Below, in pieces: positions 8,852 through 17,302 of a DNA stretch of 64,000 bases. The position numbers and the translations under genes are program-made. Source of the DNA: Ardenticatenales bacterium (GTDB taxonomy: Bacteria > Chloroflexota > Anaerolineae > Promineifilales > Promineifilaceae); assembly GCA_020634575.1 (NCBI GenBank), contig JACKBM010000003.1:222231-286230 (forward strand), in the 5' to 3' direction. The notes under the pieces are model-generated. The model did not search any database. It was not told the origin of the DNA and saw only the letters and a list, made by a program, of their open reading frames with translations. How positions within the stretch are numbered: the first letter of the stretch is position 1; the number at the start of each line of letters is the position of its first letter.

Positions 8852-9724
8852 TTAATCCTTTAGCCAGTCCAGCATCAACTCAGCTACGGCGGCTGGCTGC
8901 TCCATTGGCAGCAGGTGACCGCAATTGGGCAGCATGATCAACTCCGTTTGCGGCCTTAAATCGCGGATGCGGGCCACAGTTTCGGCGGTAATGATGCCGG
9001 AATGCTCGGCGTAGATGATGAGCATGGGGGGCTGCACCTGGGGGAGCAGCGACCAGATTTCATGCGGATCGTGTTGGTAGATCCAGGCTTCCCATTCGCG
9101 CGAGAAGGCCAGAGTCACCTCGTCCCCATCCGGCCGTAAACCCATTTCCAGATAATCAGCCAGCGCCTCGTCGGACAGGCCGGCGAATATTGGCTTGGGC
9201 CGCAGGTGGGCGAAGGCCGTGGCCCGGTCTGGCCAATGGTCGCGCCGGCGGCGGGCGATTTGCGCGAGGGGATGGTCGGCGCCGGTAGACTGGCCGTCAG
9301 CCGTCCAGAATTGGGCCAGGAAGCTCGGTGACTGGACAACGGGGTCGATCAGGATAAGCCGCTCGAAGCGCTCGGGCTGGGCCAGGGCCGCCATCAGGGT
9401 CAGGACGCTGCCCAGGGAATGGCCGGCGCCAATGAGGCAGGGCAACCTCTGTTGCTCGAAGAAGGCAAACAGGTCCGGAACCATGTCGCGCCAGCGCTGG
9501 AGACCGGCCGGTTTGCTATCAGGCCACAACGGCCGCAGCGCCATCCCGAGCACATGGTAATCGGCGACCAGATAGCTGGCCAGCTGCCGGTAACAGCCAG
9601 GATTGTACCCATTGGCATGGGCAAAGTGGATCGTTTTACCCTGGCCGCCATAATCAAGATAGGGGATGCGGCTCGGGATAGACAATGGTTGTGTTTCGGT
9701 GCCGGAGACCGGTGTCTCACTCAT
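8852..9724 (-). CDS. Alpha/beta-fold hydrolase
   Basis: A 290-residue alpha/beta hydrolase. The oxyanion strand motif is [16 protein letters not shown] (about residues 33-48), the nucleophile elbow is GHSLG (about residues 100-104, Ser), the acid is probably in the strand before IIYAEHSG, and the catalytic His is in [11 protein letters not shown] near the C terminus. A cap region lies at about 130-210. The substrate is unknown; the closest look is to esterase/epoxide-hydrolase-like members. The start overlaps the end of msrB by 8 bp, so the two are co-transcribed and probably coupled. The palindromic repeat cluster lies immediately beyond its stop. Confidence 0.9.
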   Translation of the reverse strand: MSETPVSGTETQPLSIPSRIPYLDYGGQGKTIHFAHANGYNPGCYRQLASYLVADYHVLGMALRPLWPDSKPAGLQRWRDMVPDLFAFFEQQRLPCLIGAGHSLGSVLTLMAALAQPERFERLILIDPVVQSPSFLAQFWTADGQSTGADHPLAQIARRRRDHWPDRATAFAHLRPKPIFAGLSDEALADYLEMGLRPDGDEVTLAFSREWEAWIYQHDPHEIWSLLPQVQPPMLIIYAEHSGIITAETVARIRDLRPQTELIMLPNCGHLLPMEQPAAVAELMLDWLKD

Positions 9725-10121
9725 CCTGGCGGAACTTCAACGCGGCCGAATTGAGGCAGTAGCGCAGGCCAGTGGGCGGCGGACCGTCCTCAAAGACGTG
9801 GCCCAGATGAGCGTCACAGACGGCGCAAAGAATCTCGGTGCGCTCCATAAACCAGGAGGTGTCACTTTCTTCCCGAATGAGCTCACCTTGCAGGGGCTGG
9901 TAAAAGCTGGGCCAGCCGCAGCCGGACTCAAACTTGTTGTCCGAGCTGAATAGTTTGGCGCCGCAGCAGACACATTCGTAAATGCCGTCTTCGGTGTGAT
10001 TCCAATATTCGCCGGTGAAGGCGCGTTCGGTCCCTTTCTGCCGGGTTACCCGAAATTGCTCATCACTCAGCTGGCTGCGCCATTCAGCATCGCTTTTGTT
10101 AACTTTATTCATGGTATTCAC
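9717..10121 (-). CDS. msrB: Peptide-methionine (R)-S-oxide reductase
   Basis: MsrB reduces the R epimer of methionine sulfoxide in proteins, repairing oxidative damage in the cytoplasm with thioredoxin as reductant. The 134-residue domain is complete: two CxxC zinc sites (CVCCGAKLF and CAVCDAHLG), the core [13 protein letters not shown], and the catalytic [11 protein letters not shown] with the active-site Cys. There are two possible starts (MNTMNK); the first ATG is used here. It overlaps the downstream alpha/beta hydrolase gene. No MsrA domain is fused or adjacent. Confidence 0.96.
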   Translation of the reverse strand: MNTMNKVNKSDAEWRSQLSDEQFRVTRQKGTERAFTGEYWNHTEDGIYECVCCGAKLFSSDNKFESGCGWPSFYQPLQGELIREESDTSWFMERTEILCAVCDAHLGHVFEDGPPPTGLRYCLNSAALKFRQDE

Positions 10122-10494
10122 CTATCTTCATATGTCGGCGGAGTGAAAAAGCCGACTTGGTAAGAACAGCGGCGTTCTCGCCGTCTACAAGGAATGCATT
10201 TTTTATGACATTTGTATGAAAAATGTCAGAACTATTGTCACTGTTAATTATAGTGATTAACCTATTGACGCTAGCCATAGCGATAGTTATGGTTGAAAGA
10301 ATTAGACTGACCTCTCAGCAATCAAAATGAGGAAGAGCATGCAATATTGCACATGTATCAGGCGAGGCGACTAATCGCAACGTCTGTTCCTGAAAAAGAC
10401 AGAGTTGTGGATTAGGCCGTCTCGCAGCGCCCCGGTTGTGACGCTTCGCGTGTGAACGCTATCCATTAACAGACCTTTTTCAGGAGTGCAGCAG
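10122..10494. other. Divergent intergenic region before cysM
   Basis: This 373-bp gap between msrB and the cysteine operon is noticeably more AT-rich than its surroundings. A possible sigma70-type promoter facing the cysteine operon is TTGACG (10265-10270), 17 bp, TATGGT (10288-10293), a weak match. It would leave a leader of about 190 nt, in which I see no recognised riboswitch or long hairpin. The ribosome site AGGAG (10482-10486) sets the cysM start at 10495 rather than the GTG at 10486. Confidence 0.4.
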
Positions 10495-11457
10495 ATGCAG
10501 GGACTTGCTCTTTACCGGACTCTCCGGACCCAACTTTCAACAACAACTTCAATACCCCGAATTGATGATCTGGTTGGCAATACGCCGCTACTTGATCTGT
10601 CTCACCTGGCTCATCAGCAGGGTGTGCCAGAGAAGGTAACTGTCGCCGCCAAAGCGGAATGGTACAACCCCAGTGGCTCGATCAAGGACCGGCCGGCCTA
10701 CAACATCATTTGCACAGCCGAGAACAACGATCTGCTGCAACCAGGCATGACCCTGCTGGACTCCACTTCTGGCAACATGGGCATCGCCTACGCATTGCTG
10801 GGGGCGGCCCGGGGCTACAAGGTCAAGCTGGCTGTGCCGGCCAATGCCAGCCCCGAGCGGATCGCCATCCTGCGGGCTTATGGAGCTGACCTGGTGTTAA
10901 CAGATCCGCTCGAAGGCTCCGATGGCGCTATTCTCGAAGCGCGCCGTCTCGCGGCGGCGGATCCGACCCTTTATTACGCTAACCAGTACAACAACGAAGC
11001 TAACTGGCGGGCCCATTACCTGACGACGGCAAACGAGATCTGGGCGCAGACCGATGGCGCGGTCACCCATTTTGTGGCTGGTCTGGGGACCAGCGGCACC
11101 TTTGTCGGCACCACCCGTCGCCTGAAAGAGCTAAATCCGGCCATCCGAGCGGTCAGCATGCAGCCGGACAGCCCGTTTAATGGCCTGGAAGGGTTGAAGC
11201 ATATGCCCACGGCGATTCTGCCCGGCATCTATGACTCAGGTCTCGCGGACCAGGATATGCCGCTGCGGACTGAGGATGCCTATGAAATGGCGCGCCTGCT
11301 GGCGCGGCAGGAAGGGTTATTTGTGGGTATCTCCGCGGCGGCGGCGGTGACCGCGGCGATTCAGGTGGCCCGCGAGCTGACCGAGGGGGTGGTGGTCACC
11401 ATCATGCCGGATAACGGCTTCAAATATCTGAGTGAACGTTTCTGGCAGAGTGAGTAA
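10495..11457 (+). CDS. cysM: Cysteine synthase, CysO-dependent CysM type
   Basis: PLP-dependent fold-type II enzyme. The Schiff-base Lys is in NPSGSIKDRP (about residue 64), the substrate loop is STSGNMGIAYA (about 88-98), and the PLP-phosphate glycine loop is GLGTSGTF. In Mycobacterium tuberculosis the CysM enzyme uses O-phosphoserine and the thiocarboxylated carrier CysO rather than free sulfide. Here the same partners follow directly (JAMM peptidase, CysO-like carrier, MoeZ), so I infer the same chemistry. The 320-residue length matches mycobacterial CysM. AGGAG at 10482-10486 with 8-bp spacing supports the ATG used. The stop TAA abuts the next ATG. A sulfide-dependent CysK activity cannot be excluded. 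Confidence 0.92.
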   Translation: MQGLALYRTLRTQLSTTTSIPRIDDLVGNTPLLDLSHLAHQQGVPEKVTVAAKAEWYNPSGSIKDRPAYNIICTAENNDLLQPGMTLLDSTSGNMGIAYALLGAARGYKVKLAVPANASPERIAILRAYGADLVLTDPLEGSDGAILEARRLAAADPTLYYANQYNNEANWRAHYLTTANEIWAQTDGAVTHFVAGLGTSGTFVGTTRRLKELNPAIRAVSMQPDSPFNGLEGLKHMPTAILPGIYDSGLADQDMPLRTEDAYEMARLLARQEGLFVGISAAAAVTAAIQVARELTEGVVVTIMPDNGFKYLSERFWQSE

Positions 11458-11889
11458 ATGTTGCAGCTACCGGAAAATCTATTACGCGACATTGAGGCTC
11501 ATGGCGCCTCGACTTATCCGCACGAAGGTTGTGGCCTGTTGTTAGGGCAGGCCAGTGAGGGGCTCAACGTGGTCGAGGCGTTGCTGCCCGTACCTAACAA
11601 ATGGCCAAACGAAGAAGAAAAGCCCGTGCGCTTTCTCATTGAGCCGGGTGACATGATTGAGGCGGAGCTGACGGCGGCGGCGGCCGGGCAGGATGTGCTG
11701 GGGATCTTCCATAGCCATCCCGACCATGATCCCATCGCCTCACCACGTGACCTGGCCTGGGCAACCTGGCCGGGCTACTCCTACCTCATTACGACGGTGC
11801 GCCGGGGTATTCCGGCCGAATCCCGCTCCTGGCAGCTACTGGCTGACCGGAGCGGCTTTACTGAAGAAGCAGTTGAAATCCACAACTGA
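11458..11889 (+). CDS. mec: JAMM metallopeptidase releasing cysteine from CysO (Mec-like)
   Basis: A 143-residue M67/JAB1-MPN peptidase. The JAMM zinc motif is complete: Glu in YPHEGCGLLLG (about residue 23), then HSHPDHDPIASPRD giving His-x-His, Ser and Asp (about residues 87-100). The mycobacterial Mec+ protein hydrolyses the CysO-cysteine adduct made by CysM. The gene begins on the base after the cysM stop and the carrier follows 21 bp later, so the four genes form one operon. An additional role is suggested here: the neighbouring carrier has a residue beyond its Gly-Gly, so a peptidase of this type would be needed to mature it. Confidence 0.92.
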   Translation: MLQLPENLLRDIEAHGASTYPHEGCGLLLGQASEGLNVVEALLPVPNKWPNEEEKPVRFLIEPGDMIEAELTAAAAGQDVLGIFHSHPDHDPIASPRDLAWATWPGYSYLITTVRRGIPAESRSWQLLADRSGFTEEAVEIHN

Positions 11890-11910
11890 GACGAAAAGGA
11901 GAAACAACTC

Positions 11911-12183
11911 ATGCCTAGTTTTCGAATCCCGACGCCGCTGCGACCCTATGTCGCCGGCAATAGCCAGGTTGATGTCAGTGGCGCCACCGTGGGCGATGCC
12001 CTGACCGACCTGACGGCCCAATTTCCTGACATCCGCCAACATCTATTTGATGGTGAAGAGCTGCGCAGCTTCGTGAATATCTACCTGAACAAGGAAGATG
12101 TGCGCTTTCTGGAGGGGAAGGCGACGCCGGTGGAAGAGCGGGACATGCTATTGATTGTGCCCTCGATTGCCGGCGGCTGTTGA
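11911..12183 (+). CDS. cysO: CysO/MoaD-like sulfur carrier protein with C-terminal Gly-Gly-Cys
   Basis: A 90-residue beta-grasp carrier of the ThiS/MoaD family. The core residues fit (VSGATVGDALTDLTAQFP, FVNIYLNKEDVRFLEG, DMLLIVPSIAGG). In the known system MoeZ adenylates and thiolates the terminal Gly-Gly, and CysM transfers the sulfur to make a carrier-linked cysteine. Oddity: the codons before TGA are GCC GGC GGC TGT, so the encoded protein ends Ala-Gly-Gly-Cys rather than Gly-Gly. It is therefore either translated in a form resembling the cysteine adduct or requires trimming by the JAMM enzyme before activation. RBS AAGGAG precedes the ATG. Confidence 0.93.
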   Translation: MPSFRIPTPLRPYVAGNSQVDVSGATVGDALTDLTAQFPDIRQHLFDGEELRSFVNIYLNKEDVRFLEGKATPVEERDMLLIVPSIAGGC

Positions 12184-12261
12184 CTGACAGTCTGGCAATC
12201 TGAGGTGTTAGAATGAGACGAAGCCAGTTGGCCCAACAGGGGTCTGGACTGGAGGAAAGAG

Positions 12262-13464
12262 ATGACAGTTTTGACTAAAATTGACCCGGCGGCAGTGACC
12301 CTCTCCAATGAAGAGGTTCAGCGGTACAGTCGCCACCTGATCATGCCTGAAGTGGGTATGGCCGGGCAGAAAAAGCTGAAGGCGGCCAGTGTGCTGTTGA
12401 TAGGGGCCGGGGGCCTCGGCTCGCCATTGGCGATGTACCTGGCGGCGGCGGGAATCGGCCGAATTGGTCTGGTCGATTATGATGTGGTGGATTACACCAA
12501 TCTGCAACGGCAGATCATCCACGGCACCAGCGACGTCGGCCGGCCCAAGCTAGAGAGCGCCAAAGCGCGTATCCTGGACATCAACCCGCATGTGCAGGTA
12601 GACAGTTATGCGGTGCCGCTGACATCAGAAAACGCCCTGGAGATTTTTGCCCCGTACGATGTGATCATCGATGGGACAGACAATTTCCCGACGCGCTATT
12701 TGACCAACGACGCCTGTGTGCTTCTGGGTAAACCAAACGTTTATGGCAGCATTTTTCGTTTTGAGGGCCAGATCTCCATCTTCCACGCTGAAGAGGGACC
12801 CTGCTATCGCTGCCTGTACCCGGAACCACCGCCGCCGGGGTTGGTGCCGAGCTGTGCTGAAGGGGGCGTCCTGGGCGTCCTGCCCGGTACGGTTGGCGCG
12901 ATGCAGGCGACGGAAGCGATCAAATATATTCTGGGCATCGGCGAATCGATGGTTGGCCGGCTGATGCTTTACGATGCGTTGTCGATGACGACGACCGAGG
13001 TGCGGCTGCGCAAAAACCCGAACTGCCCGATCTGTGGTGAGAATCCGACAATCACCGAGTTGATCGATTATGAGCAGTTCTGCGGCATGCCAGCTCATGA
13101 TCATAGTGAATTTTCAGCTGTAGAAGAGGAAGGCGACATGGTACCTGGCATTACCCCCAAAGAGCTTAAGAAGCGCCTGGATGCGGGCGACGATCTATTT
13201 ATTCTGGACGTACGTGAACCGCATGAATGGCAAATTTCCAATCTGGGCCACCTGGGAGCCGTGTTGATTCCCAAGGGTGAAGTCCTGGATCGCATGGGCG
13301 AGCTGGACACGGCCCGGGAGATGGTGGTGCAATGCCGCAGCGGTGCCCGCAGCGCCGATGTCATCCGCCTTTTGCAGCAGCATGGCTTCAGCAAGATGTG
13401 GAACCTGGAAGGCGGTATCAACTTGTGGGCGCAGGATGTGGAGCCTTCGCTGCCGAGGTATTAG
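12262..13464 (+). CDS. moeZ: MoeZ/ThiF-type carrier-activating enzyme with rhodanese domain
   Basis: A 400-residue E1-like adenylyltransferase fused to rhodanese. N-terminal domain: RYSRHLIMPEVG start, nucleotide loop GAGGLGSP (48-55), and two zinc CxxC pairs (Cys181/184 and Cys255/258). Cys198 lies in PSCAEGG at the position of the E1 thiol. The C-terminal rhodanese (about 298-396) carries the active loop CRSGAR (Cys358). It should adenylate the CysO C terminus and hand over persulfide sulfur to make the thiocarboxylate; such enzymes may also serve MoaD or ThiS. RBS GGAGGAAAG lies just upstream of the ATG. It is the last gene of the cysM-mec-cysO-moeZ operon, followed by a long palindromic repeat. 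Confidence 0.95.
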   Translation: MTVLTKIDPAAVTLSNEEVQRYSRHLIMPEVGMAGQKKLKAASVLLIGAGGLGSPLAMYLAAAGIGRIGLVDYDVVDYTNLQRQIIHGTSDVGRPKLESAKARILDINPHVQVDSYAVPLTSENALEIFAPYDVIIDGTDNFPTRYLTNDACVLLGKPNVYGSIFRFEGQISIFHAEEGPCYRCLYPEPPPPGLVPSCAEGGVLGVLPGTVGAMQATEAIKYILGIGESMVGRLMLYDALSMTTTEVRLRKNPNCPICGENPTITELIDYEQFCGMPAHDHSEFSAVEEEGDMVPGITPKELKKRLDAGDDLFILDVREPHEWQISNLGHLGAVLIPKGEVLDRMGELDTAREMVVQCRSGARSADVIRLLQQHGFSKMWNLEGGINLWAQDVEPSLPRY

Positions 13465-13611
13465 TTGTTAGCTGTCAGCACGGGCCGATGGCCTTTTCAG
13501 CTGTCAGTACGGGCTACGCCCTTTCAGTGATGGGTATCTGATCTCCTTACTGAAAGCGAAGCGTACTGACAGCTGAAAGCGAGCAGCGCGAGCGTGCTGA
13601 CAGCTAACAGC
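13464..13611. repeat. 148-bp nested palindrome of the AGCTGTCAG family
   Basis: Outer arms 13464-13482 and 13593-13611 match at 18 of 19 positions (TTAGCTGTCAGCACG and its complement). Inner arms 13495-13511 and 13562-13578 (TTCAGCTGTCAGTACG) and an innermost CTTTCAGT/ACTGAAAG pair lie within. The whole can fold as a long hairpin. It immediately follows the moeZ stop and precedes the tRNA promoter, so it may end the cysteine operon transcript. Confidence 0.8.
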
Positions 13612-13622
13612 CAATTTAATTG

Positions 13623-13652
13623 TTGACGCCCCCTGCCCTGGCAAGCTATACT
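13623..13652 (+). promoter_or_regulatory. Sigma70-type promoter for tRNA-Thr(UGU)
   Basis: TTGACG (13623-13628), 18 bp, TATACT (13647-13652). The tRNA begins 49 nt downstream of the -10 box. Confidence 0.65.
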
Positions 13653-13700
13653 TGGCAGTCGGTTTTGAGATACAAGCCTGTTTGGGCTGCAAAACCTCAT

Positions 13701-13773
13701 GCCGACGTAGCTCAATTGGCAGAGCAACGCTCTTGTAAAGCGTAGGTTATGGGTTCAAGTCCCATCGTCGGCT
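13701..13773 (+). tRNA. tRNA-Thr (anticodon TGT)
   Basis: Complete cloverleaf. Acceptor GCCGACG pairs with CGTCGGC, D arm is GCTC/GAGC, anticodon stem ACGCT/AGCGT has loop CTTGTAA, and the T arm is ATGGG-TTCAAGT-CCCAT. The discriminator is T and no CCA is encoded. Confidence 0.95.
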
Positions 13774-13804
13774 CCTGGCCAAAATGACGGGCAAAAATTG
13801 AGGC

Positions 13805-13833
13805 TTGTCAAACGGTCTAGACCGTTCTAAAAT
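13805..13833 (+). promoter_or_regulatory. Promoter with perfect 16-bp palindrome in its spacer
   Basis: TTGTCA (13805-13810), 17 bp, TAAAAT (13828-13833), placed about 50 nt before tRNA-Tyr. The spacer is almost entirely the perfect palindrome AACGGTCTAGACCGTT (13811-13826). It is a candidate operator for the tRNA-Tyr/tRNA-Thr/tuf transcript, or alternatively the processing hairpin of the upstream tRNA. Confidence 0.55.
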
Positions 13834-13884
13834 ACGGGGCGGTCATTTGGCCGTCCAAGGGCGATTTTACAAAGTTTATTTAAT

Positions 13885-13967
13885 GGGTCAGTGTCCCGAG
13901 TGGCAAAGGGGGCGGGCTGTAAACCCGCTGGCGTTAGCCTTCGTAGGTTCGAGTCCTACCTGGCCCA
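13885..13967 (+). tRNA. tRNA-Tyr (anticodon GTA)
   Basis: Class II tRNA of 83 nt. Acceptor GGGTCAG pairs with CTGGCCC (one G-T pair). Anticodon stem GCGGG/CCCGC has loop CTGTAAA. A long variable arm (TGGCGTTAGCCTTC) precedes a T arm with TAGG-TTCGAGT-CCTA. Discriminator A, no encoded CCA. Confidence 0.95.
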
Positions 13968-13972
13968 CTAAT

Positions 13973-14045
13973 GCCCACGTAGCTCAGCAGGCAGAGCACA
14001 TTCTTGGTAAGAATGAGGTCATGAGTTCAAGTCTCATCGTGGGCT
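13973..14045 (+). tRNA. tRNA-Thr (anticodon GGT)
   Basis: Acceptor GCCCACG pairs with CGTGGGC. Anticodon stem CATTC/GAATG has loop TTGGTAA. T arm ATGAG-TTCAAGT-CTCAT. Discriminator T, no encoded CCA. It starts 5 nt after tRNA-Tyr, so both come from one transcript that probably continues to tuf, as in the thrT-tufB arrangement of other bacteria. Confidence 0.95.
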
Positions 14046-14171
14046 CACAGATATCCTGGTCGGATATTGTGGTTACAAAAGTGATTCGGTCGCCTCTTTT
14101 TCATCTAAAGTAAGGCGTCCCCGCTTTTGTGGATGGGAAGAGGAGGAAATTGTTTTCCTTTTCCATGAGGC

Positions 14172-14208
14172 AACCCCGCACCTTGAACTGCTCTGGGTGG
14201 GGGGTTTT
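14172..14208 (+). terminator. Terminator- or attenuator-like hairpin upstream of tuf
   Basis: AACCCCGCACC (14172-14182) pairs with GGTGGGGGGTT (14196-14206) with one mismatch and is followed by TT. It lies between tRNA-Thr and tuf and may partly terminate the tRNA transcript. The T run is short, so it could instead be a leader structure. Confidence 0.45.
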
Positions 14209-14280
14209 GTGAGTAAATAGCGAACTCACTTTGTATTAATTGTTGAGATAAAAATCTCTAGTTAAGCAGAGGAATCCGGA

Positions 14281-15480
<1,200 letters not shown>

Positions 15481-15490
15481 TTACGATTTA

Positions 15491-15545
15491 CGTCCTCCGC
15501 TGTCACCCTGAGCAAAGCGAAGGGGCGGAGGACGTGAATCTTTTT
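15491..15545 (+). terminator. Hairpin and T run after tuf, carrying a CCTGAGCAAAGCG repeat
   Basis: CGTCCTCCGC (15491-15500) and GCGGAGGACG (15525-15534) form a perfect 10-bp stem, followed after six bases by TTTTT (15541-15545), which abuts the tRNA-Trp 5' end. The loop is the common dispersed word CACCCTGAGCAAAGCGAAG. It may act as a terminator or processing site. Confidence 0.5.
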
Positions 15546-15618
15546 AGGGGGCTAGCTCAATTGGCAGAGCGGCGGTCTCCAAAACCGCAGGTTACGGGTT
15601 CGATTCCTGTGCCCCCTG
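15546..15618 (+). tRNA. tRNA-Trp (anticodon CCA)
   Basis: Acceptor AGGGGGC pairs with GCCCCCT. Anticodon stem GCGGT/ACCGC has loop CTCCAAA. T arm ACGGG-TTCGATT-CCTGT. Discriminator G, no encoded CCA tail. It is located between tuf and secE, the conserved bacterial position. Confidence 0.96.
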
Positions 15619-15693
15619 CCTGAAAGAATAGCTGGAAGGACAGTCACCGTAAGGGTGACTGTCGTTTCTATAGAAATCGCAGGAAATATTATT

Positions 15694-15975
15694 GTGGCTG
15701 CAAAACAAAAAGAACAAGAAGCTGACGAAAAATCGGGCCGAAAACGGCGCGATGCGTCACGCCCTAAACCAGCTGCGGTAACAACCAATTCGGTAATGCG
15801 CTACATCCGGGAGACGCGGGGCGAACTACGCAAGGTTGTTTGGCCCACCCGTGAAGAGTCATGGCGTCTGACCATGATCGTGCTTGGGGTTACGCTGGCT
15901 TTCATTATCTTCCTGGGCGTGCTGGACTGGGTTTTCTCTTCTGGCTTTCAGGGAATAATCGATTTGATTACGTAA
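15694..15975 (+). CDS. secE: Preprotein translocase subunit SecE
   Basis: SecE is the small essential subunit that clamps SecY in the SecYEG export channel. The protein has a basic soluble N terminus, the conserved cytoplasmic amphipathic helix with ELRKVVWPTREE, and one C-terminal transmembrane span (TMIVLGVTLAFIIFLGVLDWVF). I chose the GTG at 15694, preceded by AGGAAA at 15681-15686, giving 93 residues. The frame is open further upstream to a GTG at 15655, but those residues lack SecE character. Next comes nusG, as in most bacteria; no rpmG precedes it here. Confidence 0.96.
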   Translation: MAAKQKEQEADEKSGRKRRDASRPKPAAVTTNSVMRYIRETRGELRKVVWPTREESWRLTMIVLGVTLAFIIFLGVLDWVFSSGFQGIIDLIT

Positions 15976-16043
15976 GCTCTTGTCTGGGTAGGCCCAGGAG
16001 AGCTTCGTTACGATCCGTTGCCAGGATCATTGAGTAGGCGATT

Positions 16044-16682
16044 ATGAGTATCATGGACGACGAAATGGATGAATTCGACGTTAGCAGCAGCGAGGAAGTC
16101 GCTGAGGTAGAAGATGATCTGCCTCTGTTGCTAACAGAGGATGATGATGAGCCGCGCGATGGGCGGGCCTGGTATGTCGTACATTGCTATTCAGGCTACG
16201 AGAACAAGGTCCGGCACAGTATCGAGCAGCGTATCGAAACCATGGGGATGCAGGACAAGATCTTTGATGTTGTCGTGCCGACCGAGCAGGAAATTGAGAT
16301 CAAGGATGGCAAGCGCCGTGAAGTAGACCGGCGTGTTTTCCCTGGTTACATTCTCGTCCAGCTGATTATGGATGAGGATTCCTGGTATGTGGTGCGGAAT
16401 ACGCCGGGCGTTACTGGTTTTGTGGGGATGGGCAATGAGCCGACCCCGCTGCGACCGGAAGAAGTGGCCAAGATCATGAACCGGATGGAGCAGGAAGCGC
16501 CCACCGTCAAGTTCAATTTCCAGATTGGCGAAAAGGTGCGCATCGGCTCAGGTCCGTTTGCGGATTTCATTGGTTCTATTGCTCACATCGACATTGATCG
16601 CGCCAAGGTGCGTGTGTTGGTCTCGTTCTTCGGCCGGGAAACGCCGGTTGAGCTTGATTTTATGCACGTGGAGAAGGTGTAG
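16044..16682 (+). CDS. nusG: Transcription termination/antitermination protein NusG
   Basis: NusG binds RNA polymerase, increases processivity and links it to Rho or ribosomal protein S10. The 212-residue protein has an extra acidic N-terminal tail (about 1-35, rich in Asp/Glu), a NGN domain (RAWYVVHCYSGYENKVR; FPGYILVQLIMDEDSWYVVRNTPGVTGFVG), and a C-terminal KOW domain (IGEKVRIGSGPFADFIGSI) ending in MHVEKV. The acidic tail is longer than in the E. coli protein. It lies between secE and rplK, but a cluster of three small hairpin repeats separates it from rplK. Confidence 0.98.
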   Translation: MSIMDDEMDEFDVSSSEEVAEVEDDLPLLLTEDDDEPRDGRAWYVVHCYSGYENKVRHSIEQRIETMGMQDKIFDVVVPTEQEIEIKDGKRREVDRRVFPGYILVQLIMDEDSWYVVRNTPGVTGFVGMGNEPTPLRPEEVAKIMNRMEQEAPTVKFNFQIGEKVRIGSGPFADFIGSIAHIDIDRAKVRVLVSFFGRETPVELDFMHVEKV

Positions 16683-16775
16683 AGACGCGCCGAGGCACGT
16701 CTTGAGACGTCCCAGCGGGACGTCTGTACGGTGTGTGATATAGGTGATTGAGACGCCCCAGCAGGGCGTCTGTAC
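16683..16775. repeat. Three tandem AGACG...CGTCT hairpin repeats
   Basis: Three units: a degenerate one (16684-16702), one with arms AGACGTCCC/GGGACGTCT around AGC (16705-16725), and one with arms AGACGCCC/GGGCGTCT around CAGCA (16751-16770). The last two share the tail GTAC. Differences between arms are compensatory (T-A versus C-G), so the stem is conserved rather than the sequence. The same family recurs at 59452-59469 and 59672-59692. Confidence 0.75.
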
Positions 16776-16821
16776 AGTAAGGAGGAGCTCGGTAGAGCGT
16801 TTGGACTCCCTGGAGTAAATT

Positions 16822-17247
16822 ATGGCAAAGAAAGTCAAAGTTATTGTGAAGTTGCAGGTACCGGCCGGTAAAGCCAGCCCTGCACCGCCCGTTGGTACCT
16901 CGCTTGGCCCCCATGGCATCAACCTGATGCAGTTCTGCAAAGAATATAATGCCAAAACCGCGAACCAGATCGGGCAGATTATCCCGGTAGAGCTGACCAT
17001 TTTTCAGGACAGCAGCTTTACCATGGTGCTCAAGACGCCGCCGACCACTGACCTGCTGAAGAAAGCGGCCGGTGTCAAGAGTGGCTCAGCGGTGCCTAAT
17101 CGTGAAAAAGTCGGCAAGGTGACCTCACAGCAGGTCCGCGAAATCGCCGAGATCAAGTTGAAGGACCTGAATGCCAACGATCTGGATGGCGCCATCAAGA
17201 TCATTTCCGGGACCGCCCGCAGCATGGGCATTACCATTCAGGATTAG
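16822..17247 (+). CDS. rplK: 50S ribosomal protein L11
   Basis: L11 binds 23S rRNA at the GTPase-associated centre, with L10 and L7/L12. The 141-residue protein is complete: the N-terminal domain contains [25 protein letters not shown], and the C-terminal RNA-binding domain contains [19 protein letters not shown] and ends in [10 protein letters not shown]. An ACCGGCCGGT palindrome (16860-16869) lies inside the coding region and encodes part of the conserved VPAGKA motif. rplA follows 55 bp later. Confidence 0.99.
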   Translation: MAKKVKVIVKLQVPAGKASPAPPVGTSLGPHGINLMQFCKEYNAKTANQIGQIIPVELTIFQDSSFTMVLKTPPTTDLLKKAAGVKSGSAVPNREKVGKVTSQQVREIAEIKLKDLNANDLDGAIKIISGTARSMGITIQD

Positions 17248-17302
17248 TTGAGTTATTGACTCAGTGGGAGGCCTCCGGCCGTTTGTACCACAAGGAGATA
17301 TC

